A DNA stretch of 5,425 nucleotides from contig JAFPYE010000043.1 of assembly GCA_017412325.1 (NCBI GenBank), forward strand, positions 1 to 5,425, in the 5' to 3' direction. The notes below the pieces were generated by a model. That model saw only the letters and a list, made by a program, of their open reading frames with translations. It did no database searches and was not told the origin of the DNA. This DNA comes from Kiritimatiellia bacterium. Lineage in GTDB: Bacteria; Verrucomicrobiota; Kiritimatiellia; RFP12; UBA1067. The position numbers were made by a program, and so were the translations under genes. Positions 5,067 through 5,425 of this stretch are shown here, in pieces; the first letter of the stretch is position 1; each line of letters starts with the position of its first letter.

Positions 5067-5425
5067 GTTCCCGCAAGAAAGATCCGTTTTCCGAGGCGAT
5101 CGTCGGCCTCTTCATGCTCGCCGTCCTCGCGCTCCTCGTCTACTTCACGATCGTCATCTCCGGCGTGGACGTGCTGCACGGCCGCCAGAAGGTGGACGTG
5201 CGCATCGTCTTCAGCGAGGTGGGCGGCCTCAAGGACCACGACAACGTGATGTACCGCGGCACCAAGGTCGGCACGGTGGACCACATCGACCTGTCGCCGA
5301 CCAACCTCGTCGTCGTGGCGGAGATCGACGGCGACGTCGTGCTGCGCGAGGGCTATCGCGTCGCGGTCTGCAACCTGTCGATGCTCGGCGGCAACTACCT
5401 GCTGCTGGAGGAGGGCGAGGGCGCG
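5063..5425 (+). CDS. mlaD: MlaD-like MCE-domain protein, 3'-truncated by window end
   Basis: Substrate-binding component that forms a periplasmic ring around a lipid channel. 121 codons are visible and the frame stays open to the last base. A basic cytoplasmic start (MSSRKKDPF) is followed by one transmembrane helix (about 12-33). The MCE domain runs from about 43 to 117, with FSEVGGLKDHDNVMYRGTKV (50-69) leading into GTVDHI, and the typical SMLGGNYLLLEEG end. A strong AGGAG site (5051-5055) lies 7 nt before ATG 5063, and the ATGA overlap with mlaF (5063-5066) supports coupling. The order E-F-D puts the permease first, unlike E. coli mlaFEDCB. Whether it is a single-MCE MlaD or a longer form cannot be told because the C-terminus is missing. 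Confidence 0.93.
   Translation, partial: MSSRKKDPFSEAIVGLFMLAVLALLVYFTIVISGVDVLHGRQKVDVRIVFSEVGGLKDHDNVMYRGTKVGTVDHIDLSPTNLVVVAEIDGDVVLREGYRVAVCNLSMLGGNYLLLEEGEGA

Noticed and set aside
1..5425. Mobile elements, CRISPR arrays or defence genes
   Set aside because: No transposase, integrase or phage-like frame, no spaced direct repeats of CRISPR type, and all genes have consistent composition and housekeeping or transport roles.

Overview
The window is GC-rich bacterial DNA with every gene on the + strand and only one gap of note, 1186-1472. An [FeFe]-hydrogenase points to an anaerobic, fermentative lifestyle. A retrograde phospholipid transport cassette (mlaE-mlaF-mlaD) points to a diderm, Gram-negative-type envelope. 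I cannot name the lineage from sequence alone. The gene content and style would fit a gut or sediment anaerobe, for example a member of the Verrucomicrobiota/Kiritimatiellota side of the PVC group, but that is a low-confidence guess.

Layout. (1) 1-1185: the C-terminal 394 codons of an [FeFe]-hydrogenase large subunit, with the full H-cluster domain and the last cysteines of an N-terminal ferredoxin-like domain whose remainder lies upstream. (2) 1186-1472: a compact regulatory block. Two hairpins sit back to back just after the hydrogenase stop codon. A strong sigma70-type promoter is laid over both. A tRNA with a CAU anticodon follows (probably elongator Met, CCA encoded). Then comes about 90 nt with no recognisable gene or strong terminator, and a second promoter whose TATAAT box lies only 8 nt before the next start codon. 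(3) 1473-5425: a tightly packed operon, pcnB (poly(A) polymerase family) - YfgM-like membrane-anchored TPR protein - mlaE - mlaF - mlaD (cut by the window end). Junctions are +6 nt, -4 nt (ATGA), +10 nt and -4 nt (ATGA), so translational coupling is likely.

How they work together. MlaE (permease), MlaF (ATPase) and MlaD (MCE-domain protein) would form the inner-membrane MlaFED-type lipid transporter. The TPR protein ahead of them has one N-terminal membrane helix, TPR-like helices and an Ala/Pro/Glu/Val repeat tail, presumably in the periplasm. pcnB leads the operon and would add 3' tails to RNA, which usually promotes decay in bacteria. Its link to the envelope genes is positional only.

Most notable signals: a probable leaderless pcnB mRNA; a 31-bp near-perfect palindrome covering the spacer and -10 box of the tRNA promoter; a hydrogenase-end hairpin overlapping that promoter's -35 box; an unusually cysteine-rich MlaE in which the family's AGR motif reads AAC; and two mismatches in the tRNA anticodon stem. 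I saw no mobile element, CRISPR array or clearly new multi-gene system.
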